DNA of 64,000 bases from Dryas octopetala. Lineage: Eukaryota > Streptophyta > Magnoliopsida > Rosales > Rosaceae. The position numbers were made by a program, and so were the translations under genes. Position 1 is the first letter of the stretch. Every line of letters begins with the position of its first letter. This document shows, one piece after another, positions 36,822 to 48,017 of this stretch. The stretch is taken from NCBI GenBank assembly GCA_963921425.1, contig OY992834.1, forward strand, positions 22,023,923 through 22,087,922, read 5' to 3'. The notes under the pieces are model-generated. The model was not told where the DNA came from. It searched no databases and was given only the letters and a program-made list of their open reading frames with translations.

Positions 36822-38480
36822 TCTACCATCTCCCGCACCCTCCCCTGCGCGCATCACCCAGGCACCACCACCCACCATCACCGGCCACCCCTTGCCAACC
36901 TTTGGCTCTGGCGAACACCCCCCAGTGCCAACCACCTCCCCTGAGCCTACTCTCTCTCTCTCTCTGTCCTCGTGTTTTCTCTCTCTTCCCTTTCTCTGTG
37001 CGAAACTAATCCCTGCACACCAGTCATCACTTTAGCTCACGCCGCCGGCCATTCCGGCCACCTGAAACCTCTGGCGACCTTCCCTTTGGCCGACCAGCTC
37101 AGCTCGGCTCTCCTCCTGCGCCGAGCAGCTCCCCTTGGTCGTGGAAATAACCCAAGAACCACCTCAAACCGTCGACTTCATCCTCCAATTTTCGGCCAGA
37201 TTTCACCACCAATTTTCGAGGGTTTAAGTCCGTTTTTCTCATTGAGGTATGGGCTGCCAATTTCCCAGTGATTTGGGTGTTTTATTTTGAGTAATTGTAG
37301 AGAATTGAAATTGGGGATTTATAACCCATTTCGGGTTTCTCTTGTGAATTTCAAAATTTGGATGATGTTAATGTAATTGTGGACAATTTTCACTCCTTAG
37401 AACCTTCAATTGAAGTTTAGAATTGAAAAGTTTGAGGAATTCGAAGCAATTTGTGCAATATAGTTTTGGTGCCGCCACTTTGAGCGGTGACAGCGGGGGT
37501 TCTGACCACCCAACTGTCACGTAAATTATCTAGCGCTAATTGGAGTACTAAAACTGAGTTGGTTGATGATTTTGAATAGGTGGGTGCGATTTGAGCGACG
37601 AAGTTTCAATTTTGGGCTTGTGATCGAACACTTTGCGGGTATCGTCTTTAGCTCTCGGACAACCCCAAGTAAGGTAGGCCACTTGCAAGATTCTTTTGAA
37701 TTTGTGGTTGAATTTGAGGACGTGGGTGTCGTAGTTGGAGCCGGGACGGATTTGGAAGAGGGTGAGAGTGTATAGTTTAGAGAAAAACCATTTCTAACTA
37801 GTAGGAAAAACGTGAGTCGGGAGGAACGTTTAGGCTATCACACACACACTATTAATTTACATAAATTGAGACTAATTTCTTATTTTATTGGTTATTGTAT
37901 AGGCGAGACAACCGTGACTTGGGACGATCCGGCGGAGGATCGAAGCAGGGCTATCTCTGTTAGTGGACTTTATTTTTATAAATGTCTATGATTTCATTGA
38001 TTTAATTGTGGATTTTTAATGAGAATTCTTATTTAAAGTTTCTCCAAATGATATTATTTTTGAGATTAATGATTTTAAAAACTTGGATTTTATGATTTTG
38101 TGTAAGATAAATATTTAAGACTTGTATGCTTGAACTTGTGGGAAATGTTTTGATTTAAATGGCGTGCTTTAATTTCGACTTGGTTTATGAAAAGATTGAA
38201 CATATCTCATATTTTCATTTCAATGATTATTTATACTTGGTTTTGAGATGTTGTGATATGATAAACGTATAATTTGATGAGTTTGGATTTGTTAAGGAGA
38301 GCTTTGGAAGGAAAATGAAAGGATTTGAGATTTGGTTTATATGTGTTTATGAGTTATTGATTTTCAAACCACCCACTTCAGTACCCTTCCAGGTTATCAG
38401 ATTAGATAGGTCTTTGGGACCCATTACGGCACACACATAGGCTTTGGGCCGTGTGTCGTGATGCTTAGCCCTTTGGGGGT

Positions 38481-38563
38481 GGCTCTGCGTGCACGTAAGA
38501 CAGAATTTCTGGCTCTGCATGCGTATGACAGATTCTCAGTTCTGCGCATGTATAACAGATTCT
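38481..38563 (+). repeat. Short tandem repeat, about 28 bp x 3
   Basis: Variants of 'ggctctgcatgcgtatgacaga', in the same slot and of the same type as 18829-18912. Confidence 0.85.
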
Positions 38564-39538
38564 CCGGGTAACTGACTTGGTGTGTTGTATTACATATGTA
38601 ATATACGGTTTTATTACGATCGTTTAATTTAAATTTACAAGCTATTCATAATTTTAAATGTTTGAATTTTATTTGATAAATGGTTTATGCTTCTGTTTGG
38701 TTTATTAAATTATGAAAACAACTTTGAACATGTTTCTGAAAGCGTTTTAAAACTGGGGGATTTCAAAGAGCGACGTGAGGTCTTTGAGTTAAACGTATTT
38801 ATAAAGGGTTTTTCTAAAAAGATATTAAATCTTTGATTTCATTTCTATTTAGCTGTCCACTCACTAAGTCTATCTCACAGTTTTCTTGTTTGTTTTAAAT
38901 TGTTTTTCCCCCCAAGTAGTAGTTTCGGTGGAGGTTGAGCCAATCACGTCGAGGCATAACATCCATTTTCTATTCCCGAATCTTGTAGGCTTCGCTTCCA
39001 GTTTGGAAGTTCTTTTTCTTTAATTGTAAAAGGAAAATTTGCTGAAATAGGGGTAGCGGCTGTGATGACCATATTTAAATTATAAGGTTATTTTATACTG
39101 TTGGGTCTGAGACCCTTTTTGGTTGTGGTAGAGATGGTTGATATCTTAGAAGTGTTTTTACAGGTTTTTTACAAATTTTAGGTTAGTCCATTTTCAGGGG
39201 AGATTCTGCCGAATTTTTGGTAGGATTTTCCTTGATTTTGGATCCCACAGGACTTCTTTGGATTTCAGGGTGAAATTCGGGAGCGGTCCTGTCATGGATG
39301 CCTTGTCTTGGTTTTAAAAGTAGCGAGAGTTAAATGATTTCTATGCAATTTTTATACAATTAATTACTGAGAGTAGAAAGATTTCCAGTCTTGAGTTAAC
39401 TTTGAATAATATTAAAGTAGCTGATAATTTTATGGCTGATTTCTCTTGTCAAGAGACATTATATATATGTTTTTTTAAAAAGTGATAGTTGTGGGTTAGT
39501 CTTGAGAACGTGGTGTTAGAGCTCGTGCGAGGATACAT

Positions 39539-39774
39539 GCCTGCTCGTGCATTGATTCGCTCTGTACGGGAAGTGACGAGCCTACTCACCTGCCTGCTTG
39601 TGCATTGATTCGCTCTGCACGAGAAGTGGCGAGCATTCCTCCCTACTAGTGCATCGATTCATTCTGCACGAGAAGTGGCGAGCATTTCTGCCTGCCCGTG
39701 TATCGATTCGCTCTGCACGGGAGGTGGCGAGCTTACCTGTCTGCCCGTGCCTATGCACGGGATGTGGCGAGCTT
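39539..39774 (+). repeat. About 55-bp tandem repeat, 4-5 copies
   Basis: Units with 'tgcattgattcgctctgcac' and 'gagaagtggcgagc'. The unit is not seen elsewhere in the window. Confidence 0.85.
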
Positions 39775-42369
39775 AATTACCTAAGTGTATTACTAATATG
39801 ATGTGATGTTTCATTTCATGGCCTAGAGATGGATAGTTTACATAAATGACAATGAAAGATTTGAGTTAATTACATTATTGTCTATTTTGGCGTGATATCA
39901 TGTTTAATCTTTTACCTCCCATGGAAGTTCTTTTCGGATCAATTGTGTTTACTTAAATGATGAAAATGTTTATGTGGACTAATCGTTGATTTTGTTTGAA
40001 AAAGAGTTTCGACAGGGTTTTAAAACTGGTGAATTTCAAAGAGTGACGTGAGGTTTTAGAGTTAAACGTCGTTCTAAAGGATTTATGAAAAGATAATTAA
40101 CCTTTGTTTTCGTTTCCACAAAATTGTCCACTCACTGAGTTATCTCACCATTTTCCTATTTTTGTCTAAATTTTTCCCCCCAGGTAGCAGCATTGGTGGA
40201 AGTCGAGTCTTTCACGTCGAGGCATTTGCGTCTATTTTCTTTTCTCGTATCTTGTAGGTGTAACTTTCATTTTGAAAAATTTACTTTTCACTTGATATAT
40301 GTAAAATTCATTCTAATAAACATAGTGGCTCTGGTAACCATACTTAAATTTTAAGATTATTTTGTATTTGTTGGGTCTGAGACCCTTTTTGGTTGTGGTA
40401 GTAGTGGTTGTTGTTTTTAGAAGTGTTTTTATAGGTTTTATAAATTTTGGGTTAGTCCATTTTCAGGGGAGGTTCTGCCGAATTTTTGATAGGATTTTCC
40501 TTGATTTTGGATCTCATAGGACCTATCCGAGTTTCAGGGTGGAATCCGGGAGCGGTCCATTCAGTTTATTTCCATTTATTTTATTTTCCATTATCACATT
40601 CTGGTTATAGAAGTTAATTCTATAATTAAAATGTGATTCACACCTTAATCCGAGATTAACTCTTAATCCTGGATTGAGACGTTACATTCTCAAACCTCTG
40701 ATGAACAGAATCTTCATGCATGCGTTCTTTCTCTCCTCCCCTTAGCCATCTCTTTTTTCCCCCCTTTTTTTCTTTTGGCCATTTTTGTTAGGCATTGAAC
40801 CCCACCTTAGGTGCTTAGTGGTGTCCTTCCCTCCCTAATACCTAAAAAAAAGTTTCGTCTATGGAGCCTAAAACTTTTTCCATGGCATGGCAGTAAGCAG
40901 CAAGTTGGCCTATTCTCTCGCCTAGCTTTAGCCTTCTTTAGTGGCCAAGTTAAAGCGTTCAACGGTTCTTCGGCCTACCTCCTTTCTTTTTCAAGTTCAA
41001 GGTTGCGCTTGTTCAATTGAAGCTAATGCTATGCTGCCTTTCCCTTGTTCAGGACTTTCTTTTAGCTACCGGCCTAAACAAAAGAGATTAGCCTATTTTG
41101 TTTTGGGCCTGAGAGAGGCTGACAAACAAAGGAGATGACTCCAAGCAAGTAGGCAAGGTATAGAAAGTAACTAGCTAATCGAAGTTCCTGTCCCCCTGTA
41201 CATGAAGCCTTGGAGCACCTTGACCCGCTTAGGAAGGTGCCTGGCATGGCAGGAGATAAAAAAGAAAAAGCAACCAGGTGATAAGCCGCCGAGTAGACTC
41301 TACTGCAGAACTAGCTCTTTCATTCGCCTAATCACTAGGCGAGTTGGGCTAACCGTGCCCTCACCGCTTTGGTCGGTTCGTTTTGGCGGACGAAGAAAAG
41401 CCGGATAAATCCTGTTCCCGAAAGGGCTAGCAAAATGCTATAAAAAGTGATCCGGTCAGTAGGACCGGGGCTAATAAGCTAAGTTCAACTTACTTGAAAA
41501 GAGCGACAAAAGCAAAAGAGCTTTTAACGCACATTTAGCGAGTAGTTCAAGACAAAGTTATTTAACTGGATAACCAACCATTGGTGACTACAAATTAAAA
41601 AGACATTGCAAAGACTAGGGCTATTATTCCTCGAATTTGTGGACTAATTTGCTAACCGCTACCAACAAGGCCTTGTCTCACTATCCTTAAGCCAAAAACA
41701 AAGGCGCTAAACTGCTAATTGTGTAAGAAGACTAAGTCCCGCCCATAAATCAACCTGTTCAATTCGGTCTAATCATAGACAAGATTTTCCTCAAGTGAAC
41801 TAGCCTATATATCCTCCATGGGGGACTTGCACGGTGGTTGGAACATAGACACATTAGGTGTTAATTCTAATGTGGCGAATAAAATCATATATCTGCACGG
41901 CCTAATCAAGATTTCAAGTAGTCACACACTCCCATAATCCATCTTCTCTTCTTCGGAGAATCTACTTCAACTAGTTGTATCGAATACATAATACATTAGA
42001 GTTAGTCGAAGGAATCCAACTAAAATGTCTTAGGTGGGTCCTGTGCTTTAATTAACCATTAAGCCAGCTAGATGAAAGTCTTCTTTTTTTTTTTTTTGGC
42101 CACAGCTAGATAAAAGTCTTCAGTTTGCTGTAACGGGCGCATAATCTGATCACTGAATTGATGAGGTTGGCGAAGCTATCTTCACATCCTCCTGTAGGGC
42201 GGGCTTCCTTTCGATCTTTCTCTATTGAATTTTCTTTTGTTTTTCACTATTCGTCGAAAGTAAAAAAGTTTTTTGTGATTCGCCAACAAGGTCTTTTTTG
42301 TATGATTTAAATCAATGAAATGAATTTAGGATCTATTACTCAGATTCGAGATATTCCCTTAAGTTGTTC

Positions 42370-42990
42370 CAACAGAGTGGCTCTTCATTATCATCAAGAT
42401 CTGAACGTCCTGCTGGCATTTATGCCAGTTTGATTCTTTTATGTTGTTCTGTAGGACCAGAGAACATATGGTAACTCGTCTGGCCTTCCTCTTGTCTAAT
42501 CTTTTCCCGTAATATTCCCTACCTCCGCTTGTCCATTTGCTTAGATTCTTAATCCCCGTAAAACGTCCTTGCAATCAAATTGTGTTCCATTATATTAGGT
42601 CGACAAAATATGGACTTAAGGACGAATTGTTCCACATTTTCTTCAGCGCTTCCGCTCACTTCGTGAAGTAGTCTACTGCTACTAATAAGTACTTACTTCC
42701 TTTGACCGACCTGCCCATTATTCATCAATTGGATTTGTACACAGGTCAAGAAAATCCCCCCCTGAAGAGTTCTTCGCCTTGCATGAGCTGCTCAATACCG
42801 AGCTTCATTATGAAATTCCTGTATACCTTTTAATAGGCCTTGTGCATCTAGTGCATTGACTTCTTGTGTCTGGGTGCTTGGTTGATTCCACCAAAACATT
42901 TTGTGATGCTGTCACTTCATGCCGCTAGAGCGTTTTGGACTCTTGGTACCCGCTTTACTTCAATTTGATCAAACTTTTCTAGTTTCGTCA
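42370..42990 (-). pseudogene. Ty3/gypsy RNase H-integrase relic
   Basis: Minus-strand fragments in order. 42921-42985 encodes KFDQIEVKRVPRVQNALA, the end of a gypsy RNase H. 42632-42718 encodes KGSKYLLVAVDYFTK then a TGA (42656-42658), then AEALKKMW; family members have W at the stop. 42443-42482 encodes ELPYVLWSYRTT, a conserved integrase stretch, in another frame. The fragments are joined by frameshifts and short deletions, so this is a dead relic of a plant Ty3/gypsy polyprotein. Motifs were read by eye; a translated search against gypsy integrases would settle the lineage. Confidence 0.75.
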
Positions 42991-44854
42991 ACAATGAAAG
43001 AGTAATAAAGAACTTATGCAACATCAGAAGACTGAGTCTCAGCTTGATACAAAGCTCTTTTTACTTCAATCTAGTAGTCTCTTTTGTTCTTATCCAGAAG
43101 GAAGATGCTATTCTCATTTTATAGGTTTTGTATATGGTTTCTTAACAAAGATTCCATGCTCTGATTGTGGGATAAATCCATTCCAATCTTCCAACTTTCC
43201 GACCTTCATTTTTTTCCTTCCCCAGTCTTTATAGGAAGGGTAGTTTTCCCAGTTGCATTATAATCCAGAGGTGACCTTAGCTGAAGTTGAAGGGTTTGAT
43301 AAGATCAGACCACCTTTCCTTGAGCCCTTAAACTCTAAGGCTCTAATTATTGTGCATCTTGCACCAACGAAGGAGGAACAAAGTTACAATCATAAGAATT
43401 TGTTGGAAAGTCGTCATTGAATCGATCGAAAAAGAGTACTTAGCTTCGAAACCATAGTGGATAAATGTTGATAGCGACAGGGCAAGGGCTACCATGAGAC
43501 TACAGGGGTAGTTAACGACCACGCTGTCCTTTACTTCATCAGATTTACTCGGGAACACCTTTCTGATAGAAAAAGGTTGAATCTCCAGGGTAAGCAGGAG
43601 CTCTTTGATTTGTAGAATAAGGCCTACGAGCTCTTTGTTTTATGATAGAGATCTCTCCACACCAAGGAACCTAATCATAATAGATCACAGCCCTCCTTTT
43701 CCTTCAAATCCAATTAGTGAAATTCTATCTCTTTCTTACTTGTGAAATTGTGGTTGACCTCGACTAGATGACCTGGGCCTGAAGAAGGACATGCCTTGTG
43801 ACTTATCTAGTTAGACTTGAAGTAGAATCGGCTGGAGGCGTGATTCTTCTTCTGAGCTACTTATACAGTAAAGAAAATCTCCTCTAATGTTGTCTAAGTG
43901 TCTTTCTCACCTTCCCCTCTATGTGGTCGAGCACGGTTGTAACATGATCCCCCATTTCTCGTCAAATGATTGTAATGTTCGCTTCGTTCTCGCGACAGAG
44001 TGAATTCACATGATTGCTATAGTTTGCCTCTGGAATAGTTTTTAGGCTTTCTCCTCATCTTCAAAAACAGACTGAGAGCTCATTTAAGCACATAAAAATA
44101 TTGAGGTTACAACCCCATTGTGTACCCCAAGATGGAAATACCTCTTCACGTTGCATATATTCTTAGCTTCTGAAGCACCAGAGGAAGAGAAAGGTTGTAG
44201 CTTTCAACTAAGGAAGGGATCCCATAAAGTCCGCGAGGAATAAGCGAAAAAAAGGGGATTCTCGCCCCTCCCCTTCTAAGGACCTAAAATAGAATTTAGC
44301 CAACTGTGCATCATCTCTCGCTGCTGCATTGTCCCCTCTTCCGTGCCTCTATATTCCTCATCTTCTTGTTCTAGCTAAGACAGTAATTTGGCATTAAACA
44401 AATGTCACTGCCTGTTTTTCGATGTTGCTAAAGGTGGCTTCCTCAACAATCCTATTGACGTTAGGGTCTTCAATAAGAAGATTTTTAAGCTTATGTGTGA
44501 TTTCAGCCATCCTTCCAAATCGTTCCACGTAGAAGGTCTCAAAACACATAATAAGCCATGTGACTTTTATTAGAAAAGTCTTTAAAAAAAAGGGAGTTTA
44601 TCCGACCACATAAACAGGGTCGGCCAACTTGAATTTGCTTCCATCCGGAAGCACTAGTAATAAAGAGAGCCCTTGGGGGGTTTTGCTTACCCAAACGAGT
44701 CTTAGAATAAAATAGGATTTCAGCTTTATATATAAATATACGTGGATAGTTTCTCCAAAAAAAATTTTTGCTTTATTCCTGGGTTTTCATTGTAATTGTT
44801 GATTCGCAATGCATTTGTGGTGGTTGAAAACATGAGTTGACAGGATTCGCCACA

Positions 44855-44929
44855 TCAAGGTGACAGGATTTGAACCTATGGCCCTCTGTACCCAAAACAG
44901 ATGCACTAACCAGGCTGTGCTATACCTCA
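44855..44929 (-). pseudogene. trnP: Mitochondrial tRNA-Pro(UGG) pseudogene
   Basis: The minus strand reads TGAGGTATAGCACAGCCTGG, then the anticodon region CTGTTTTGGGTACAG with TGG, and ends CCTGTCACCTTGA. Compared with the plant mitochondrial gene, GCGCAG is GCACAG, GCGCATC is GTGCATC and the T loop TTCGAA is TTCAAA, all CpG-type transitions. Also the first base C is T. It is about 215 bp downstream of the trnF copy on the same strand. Confidence 0.88.
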
Positions 44930-45143
44930 CGTCTCACCCCTCCCCCCCGGAGCATATAGATCCACCCGATCGATGAACACTTGAACCAAACTTACCCATC
45001 CTTTTGGGCACAGGGACGCGAGAGCTAATTCGAGTAATCAATCACCTTTTTTAGAAAATCTGCCTCTTGCACTATACGGCTTTTTGGCTTCCTCTTTCAC
45101 TTGAATTTTTCAATCTTCACTCCTGTCCTTTGGACCCTTCACC

Positions 45144-45217
45144 CGTTTAAAAGTGGATTCAAACCACTGACACAAGGATTTTCAGTCCTTTTCTCTAACC
45201 AGCTGAGCTACCTGAAC
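45144..45217 (-). pseudogene. trnF: Mitochondrial tRNA-Phe(GAA) pseudogene
   Basis: The minus strand reads GTTCAGGTAGCTCAGCTGG, anticodon region GGACTGAAAATCC (GAA), and T arm CAGTGGTTTGAATCCACT, where the native gene has TTCGAA. The base at position 4 is C, the genomic form of the site known to be edited to U in plant mitochondrial tRNA-Phe, so this copy came from mitochondrial DNA, not from edited RNA. The variant AGAGAAAAGG (native AGAGCAAAGG) and the 3' end TTTTAAACG also differ from the native gene. Confidence 0.9.
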
Positions 45218-46528
45218 AACTTTCCTATAATCTGTTTTCTTCATCGAATAGCTCCCTACCTTACCACTTGACTAGTAAGGGAAAAACTCTTTACTAAAAA
45301 AATATATAGGGTTTTTTCGCTTGTTTGTCAAGCTTTCGAGCAGCTCTTTCAACTGCCGCCTAATCTCCCAACCATGCTCAAGAACCAAGAGCCACCCAGG
45401 GACTGGATGGCCAGAGGGAGCTTGCTTATAGAAAGAAGTAGTGCTATTCTGTCCTCCGAGGGACTCCACCAAGAGGTTCTTTCTCTCACATAATTTCGCC
45501 CAACCTGGTCTTGGACATAGATCAGGGAGAAAGAGGAAAGGCTTCATGTGGAAAATGATGGGAAGAAATCTGCAATAAGCGGCACCAGGAGCAGAGAGTG
45601 ATTTTGCTTTGAGGGAACCGAGGATTCTAGTACGGCAGTGTGGAGCGCATGGAAATGAGAAGCGGAAGCTGCTGCTCTAAATAGACATCTACATAAATAG
45701 AGCTTTTCGCTGCAGAAGCTTTAACAGCCTGGTTGCTTCTATCGTTCCAGTAGCCCCAGTGGCTGAGGCACTAGGGGCCCCTGCGAATGAGCTGAAGTTC
45801 TCGGGCTCACTCAGCTCATTCGCAGGGGGGCAAGAGAGCAGCTTTATGGTTTGTTTTTCTAGAAACGTAGAAGGAATAGAAGATCCCTGACACCTCAACT
45901 CACTGACTTTAGTGGGTGCTTTACTCATCCAGTTCATGAAAGAGCTTAGGGTGTATGCTCGGCAAAGAATGCTTCAGTTGACAAGGAAGCTTTTCGCCAA
46001 CTGAAAGCCGTATCCAATGAATGTGATAGAGATCTCCTGGCCGACACTAACTGTATGATGGACTAGGCATCCCCAACTGCTACTGCTTCTTACTTCCCCT
46101 TCCCAAAAAAGGTCTTTCATAAAAAAAAAATAATAATAATATAGATATAGATAGGAGCATTAAATCAAACTCTCTTCGAGTCTTATTGACAAGTGAGATT
46201 TTGAAAGTGATTGTTACTTCGTCTATATAAAAAATGCAATCGTCACTAAAGGCAATCGTCCTATTTTTTTAGTCATGTCTCGAAAGCAATCGGACTAAGG
46301 AAGGCAACCATCACAACTGCAACACCAAACGTCTTTCTTCTTGTAACTGAAACAACCGAAATCTAATCCGCATAAGCAATTGGATAAGAACCCGTAGGCT
46401 GTGAAGGGGACTAAAAAAGAGTATATCGTCCCATTTGAAAATAAGAAATAAGTAGTTAGGACTTCGAGCTCTGCAACTACCTTGCCTGCCTTATCGTGTG
46501 CTGGTGGATGGCTTGAAGGTTCATATTC

Positions 46529-46780
46529 CTAAAAAATACGAGAAGAAGAAGCGCCTAGTACCGACAATACATCTAGTATAGTTCTTGTTGCTTTCGATCC
46601 CGATTTAACATACGTGAAGGAGCGAGCCCTCAAAGTTTGACAATGGGCAGTTCGATGCCCCTTATACTGGTGGTACTCATAGTATTTCCTCATGTTGACG
46701 CCAGGCTTATCCTCCAGGGGTTGTGGAAATGGAGGAGGAAGCTTGAAGGCTGGGTTCATCTTTAGTTCTTGCAGGATCAT
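46529..46780 (-). pseudogene. Ty3/gypsy gag fragment with damaged zinc knuckle
   Basis: The minus-strand open segment contains LPPPFPQPLEDKPGVNMRKY, followed by YEYHQYKGHRTAHCQTLR. This fits the plant gypsy gag pattern K-Y-C-x-F/Y-H-x(3-5)-G-H-x-T-x2-C-x2-L, except that the first Cys is Tyr (a G-to-A change). Gag packages retroelement RNA; this copy is only a fragment. It lies on the same strand as the integrase relic 3.5 kb away, but tRNA relics separate them, so they need not come from one element. Confidence 0.65.
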
Positions 46781-46951
46781 ATCCAGTGGTTTGCAGAGGG
46801 GAAAAAATATTCTTGAACGGTCGTCCGTCTGAAATCTCTTCTTTCAGTGAGATGAACTCTCTCCACTGGCTTTACCGGGTTTGAGAGTGCTAGCCACCGT
46901 TTGCCCTATTGGGACTATCCCGGTAGGGACTGTGCTATTCTTTTCTTCTTC

Positions 46952-46965
46952 CACTACAAGAAAAA
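46952..46965 (+). repeat. CACTA-2 left terminal inverted repeat
   Basis: CACTACAAGAAAAA, the commonest terminus of plant CACTA elements. It differs from the CACTA-1 terminus, so the two belong to different subfamilies. Confidence 0.85.
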
Positions 46966-47278
46966 CCTTAATATATATCAGTGATCAACCAATATCTATT
47001 TAGGTTTCCAACCGATATATTCAGTGGTGATATCTATTCTCCCATATTACATATCGATTATACACTGATGTCTATACTATATTAGATATCCTATTTGTTT
47101 AATAATCTGATATGATATACCACCATCGTTATCGGATATTAATCATTTCTAATATCTTAAAAACTGCATTCCGATATGTAAGATACTTATGATATCATTA
47201 GTAATTTTGAAACCGATATAAAAAATGTATTCAATATCATCTTGGTACTTAAAATCATATATAAAATGAGTATAGCAT

Positions 47279-47552
47279 ATCGGTTTTGTAATTAAAATTG
47301 GATATAAATGGTGTATCACATATTGGTTTGGTACTTAAAATCTGATATAAAAGGTGTATAAAATATCGGTTTTGTACTTAAAATCTGATATAAAAGGTGT
47401 ATACCATATCGGTTTTGTACTTAAAATATGATATAAAAGGTGTATAACATATCGGTTTTGTACTTAAAATCGGATATAAAAGGTGTATAACATATCGGTT
47501 TGGTACTTAAAATCTGATATAAAAGAATGCTTTAGATATCGGTTTTTTGTTT
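47279..47552 (+). repeat. CACTA-2 subterminal 43-bp tandem repeat, about 6 copies
   Basis: Unit 'tcggttttgtacttaaaatc' + 'tgatataaaaggtgtatacc' + 'ata', 43 bases. More diverged 'ccgatat' motifs continue outward to about 46975. Likely binding sites for the element's TNPA-type protein. Confidence 0.88.
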
Positions 47553-48017
47553 TTTAAATGATGTTGAAAGTTCATTCCTTATCGTTGCATTTTTACATAA
47601 TCTGATATGCAATAGGTTTCTGATATTGATAAAAATTAATTGGTAAATATGCATCCACGTAACAATTACTAAGCTTCTAAAGTAATCCAACTTAAATTCT
47701 TCCATTCATATAAATGAATCCAACATCCAAACTCAGTAATGAAGTTAACAAAATAAGATTACAAATATGGATAGCCCTCATCATGTATACCCCAAAATCA
47801 CTATCCTATCTCCATAACCTTCACAAAATCCATCTCTAGCTGGCTAGATCCTAATTAAACACATGCCAACATGTACAAAAATAATGAAGGCATGACAGTG
47901 CAATTCAGCTAGGCCTAAATTCTGCCTATACAAAAGATTTGAATGTGAACTAGCTAGTATATATCTTCATATCTACAACAAAATGCTCAAAAAGGTACCA
48001 AAAACATGCATGTTAGT
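47553..48017. other. Noncoding, CACTA-2 3' region
   Basis: AT-rich sequence between the 43-bp array and the stop codon of the TNPA-Ulp1 gene, probably its 3' untranslated region. No gene is seen in it. Confidence 0.5.

Larger units (their letters stand above)
33537..39294 (+). mobile_element. Solo LTR nested in the 31985-40563 LTR
   Basis: Starts TGTAACGATCCGACCCCAAG and ends GGGAGCGGTCCTGTCA; flanks TGAAT (33532-33536) and TGGAT (39295-39299) differ by one transition. Without the nested unit 33594-36518 it is about 2.83 kb and resembles the 16809-19609 copy along its length ('aagggaattctagcatttag', same 28-bp repeat slot). Confidence 0.87.
31985..40563 (+). mobile_element. Solo LTR, split by a nested LTR
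   Basis: Starts TGTAACGACCCGATCCAAAT and ends GGGAGCGGTCCATTCA, flanked by GTTTA (31980-31984 and 40564-40568). Removing the nested unit 33537-39294 and its duplication leaves about 2.8 kb. It has the TGTGTGACTCCGTATTTTTT block at about 82 bases in, and a private 55-bp repeat array at 39539-39774. The landmarks 'cactcactgag' and 'ccccccaggtagcag' lie near its 3' end. Confidence 0.9.
22374..40686 (+). mobile_element. Old LTR, outermost shell of a six-LTR nest
   Basis: The outermost insertion at this site. Its own sequence is 22374-22719, 31187-31984 and 40569-40686, about 1.3 kb. The left end reads TATAATAACCTAG, a TGTAACGACCCG-type start with G-to-A and C-to-T changes; the right end reads GAGACGTTACA. 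The pentamer TTCTC flanks both sides (22369-22373, 40687-40691). No coding sequence. The boundary rests on the matching pentamer and the decayed terminus, so it is less certain than for the inner copies. Confidence 0.55.
40687..46951. other. Mitochondrial-like DNA, block V, with retroelement relics
   Basis: The longest mitochondrial-like block. It holds pseudo-trnP and pseudo-trnF in the order and orientation found together in many angiosperm mitochondrial genomes. It also holds Ty3/gypsy relics (42370-42990 and 46529-46780) on the minus strand, a kind of nuclear-derived debris known in plant mitochondrial genomes. The remaining sequence shows no recognised gene. It ends where CACTA-2 starts. 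Confidence 0.68.

Noticed and set aside
43260-43430. Plus-strand frame with EVTLAEVEGFDKIRPPFLEP as a gene fragment
   Set aside because: It reads like coding sequence but I could not tie it to any family, and it lacks a start; too weak to list.
44388-44573. Gag-like fragment on the minus strand (RFGRMAEITHKLKNLL)
   Set aside because: Possible retroelement scrap, but the match is too vague and the frame breaks quickly.
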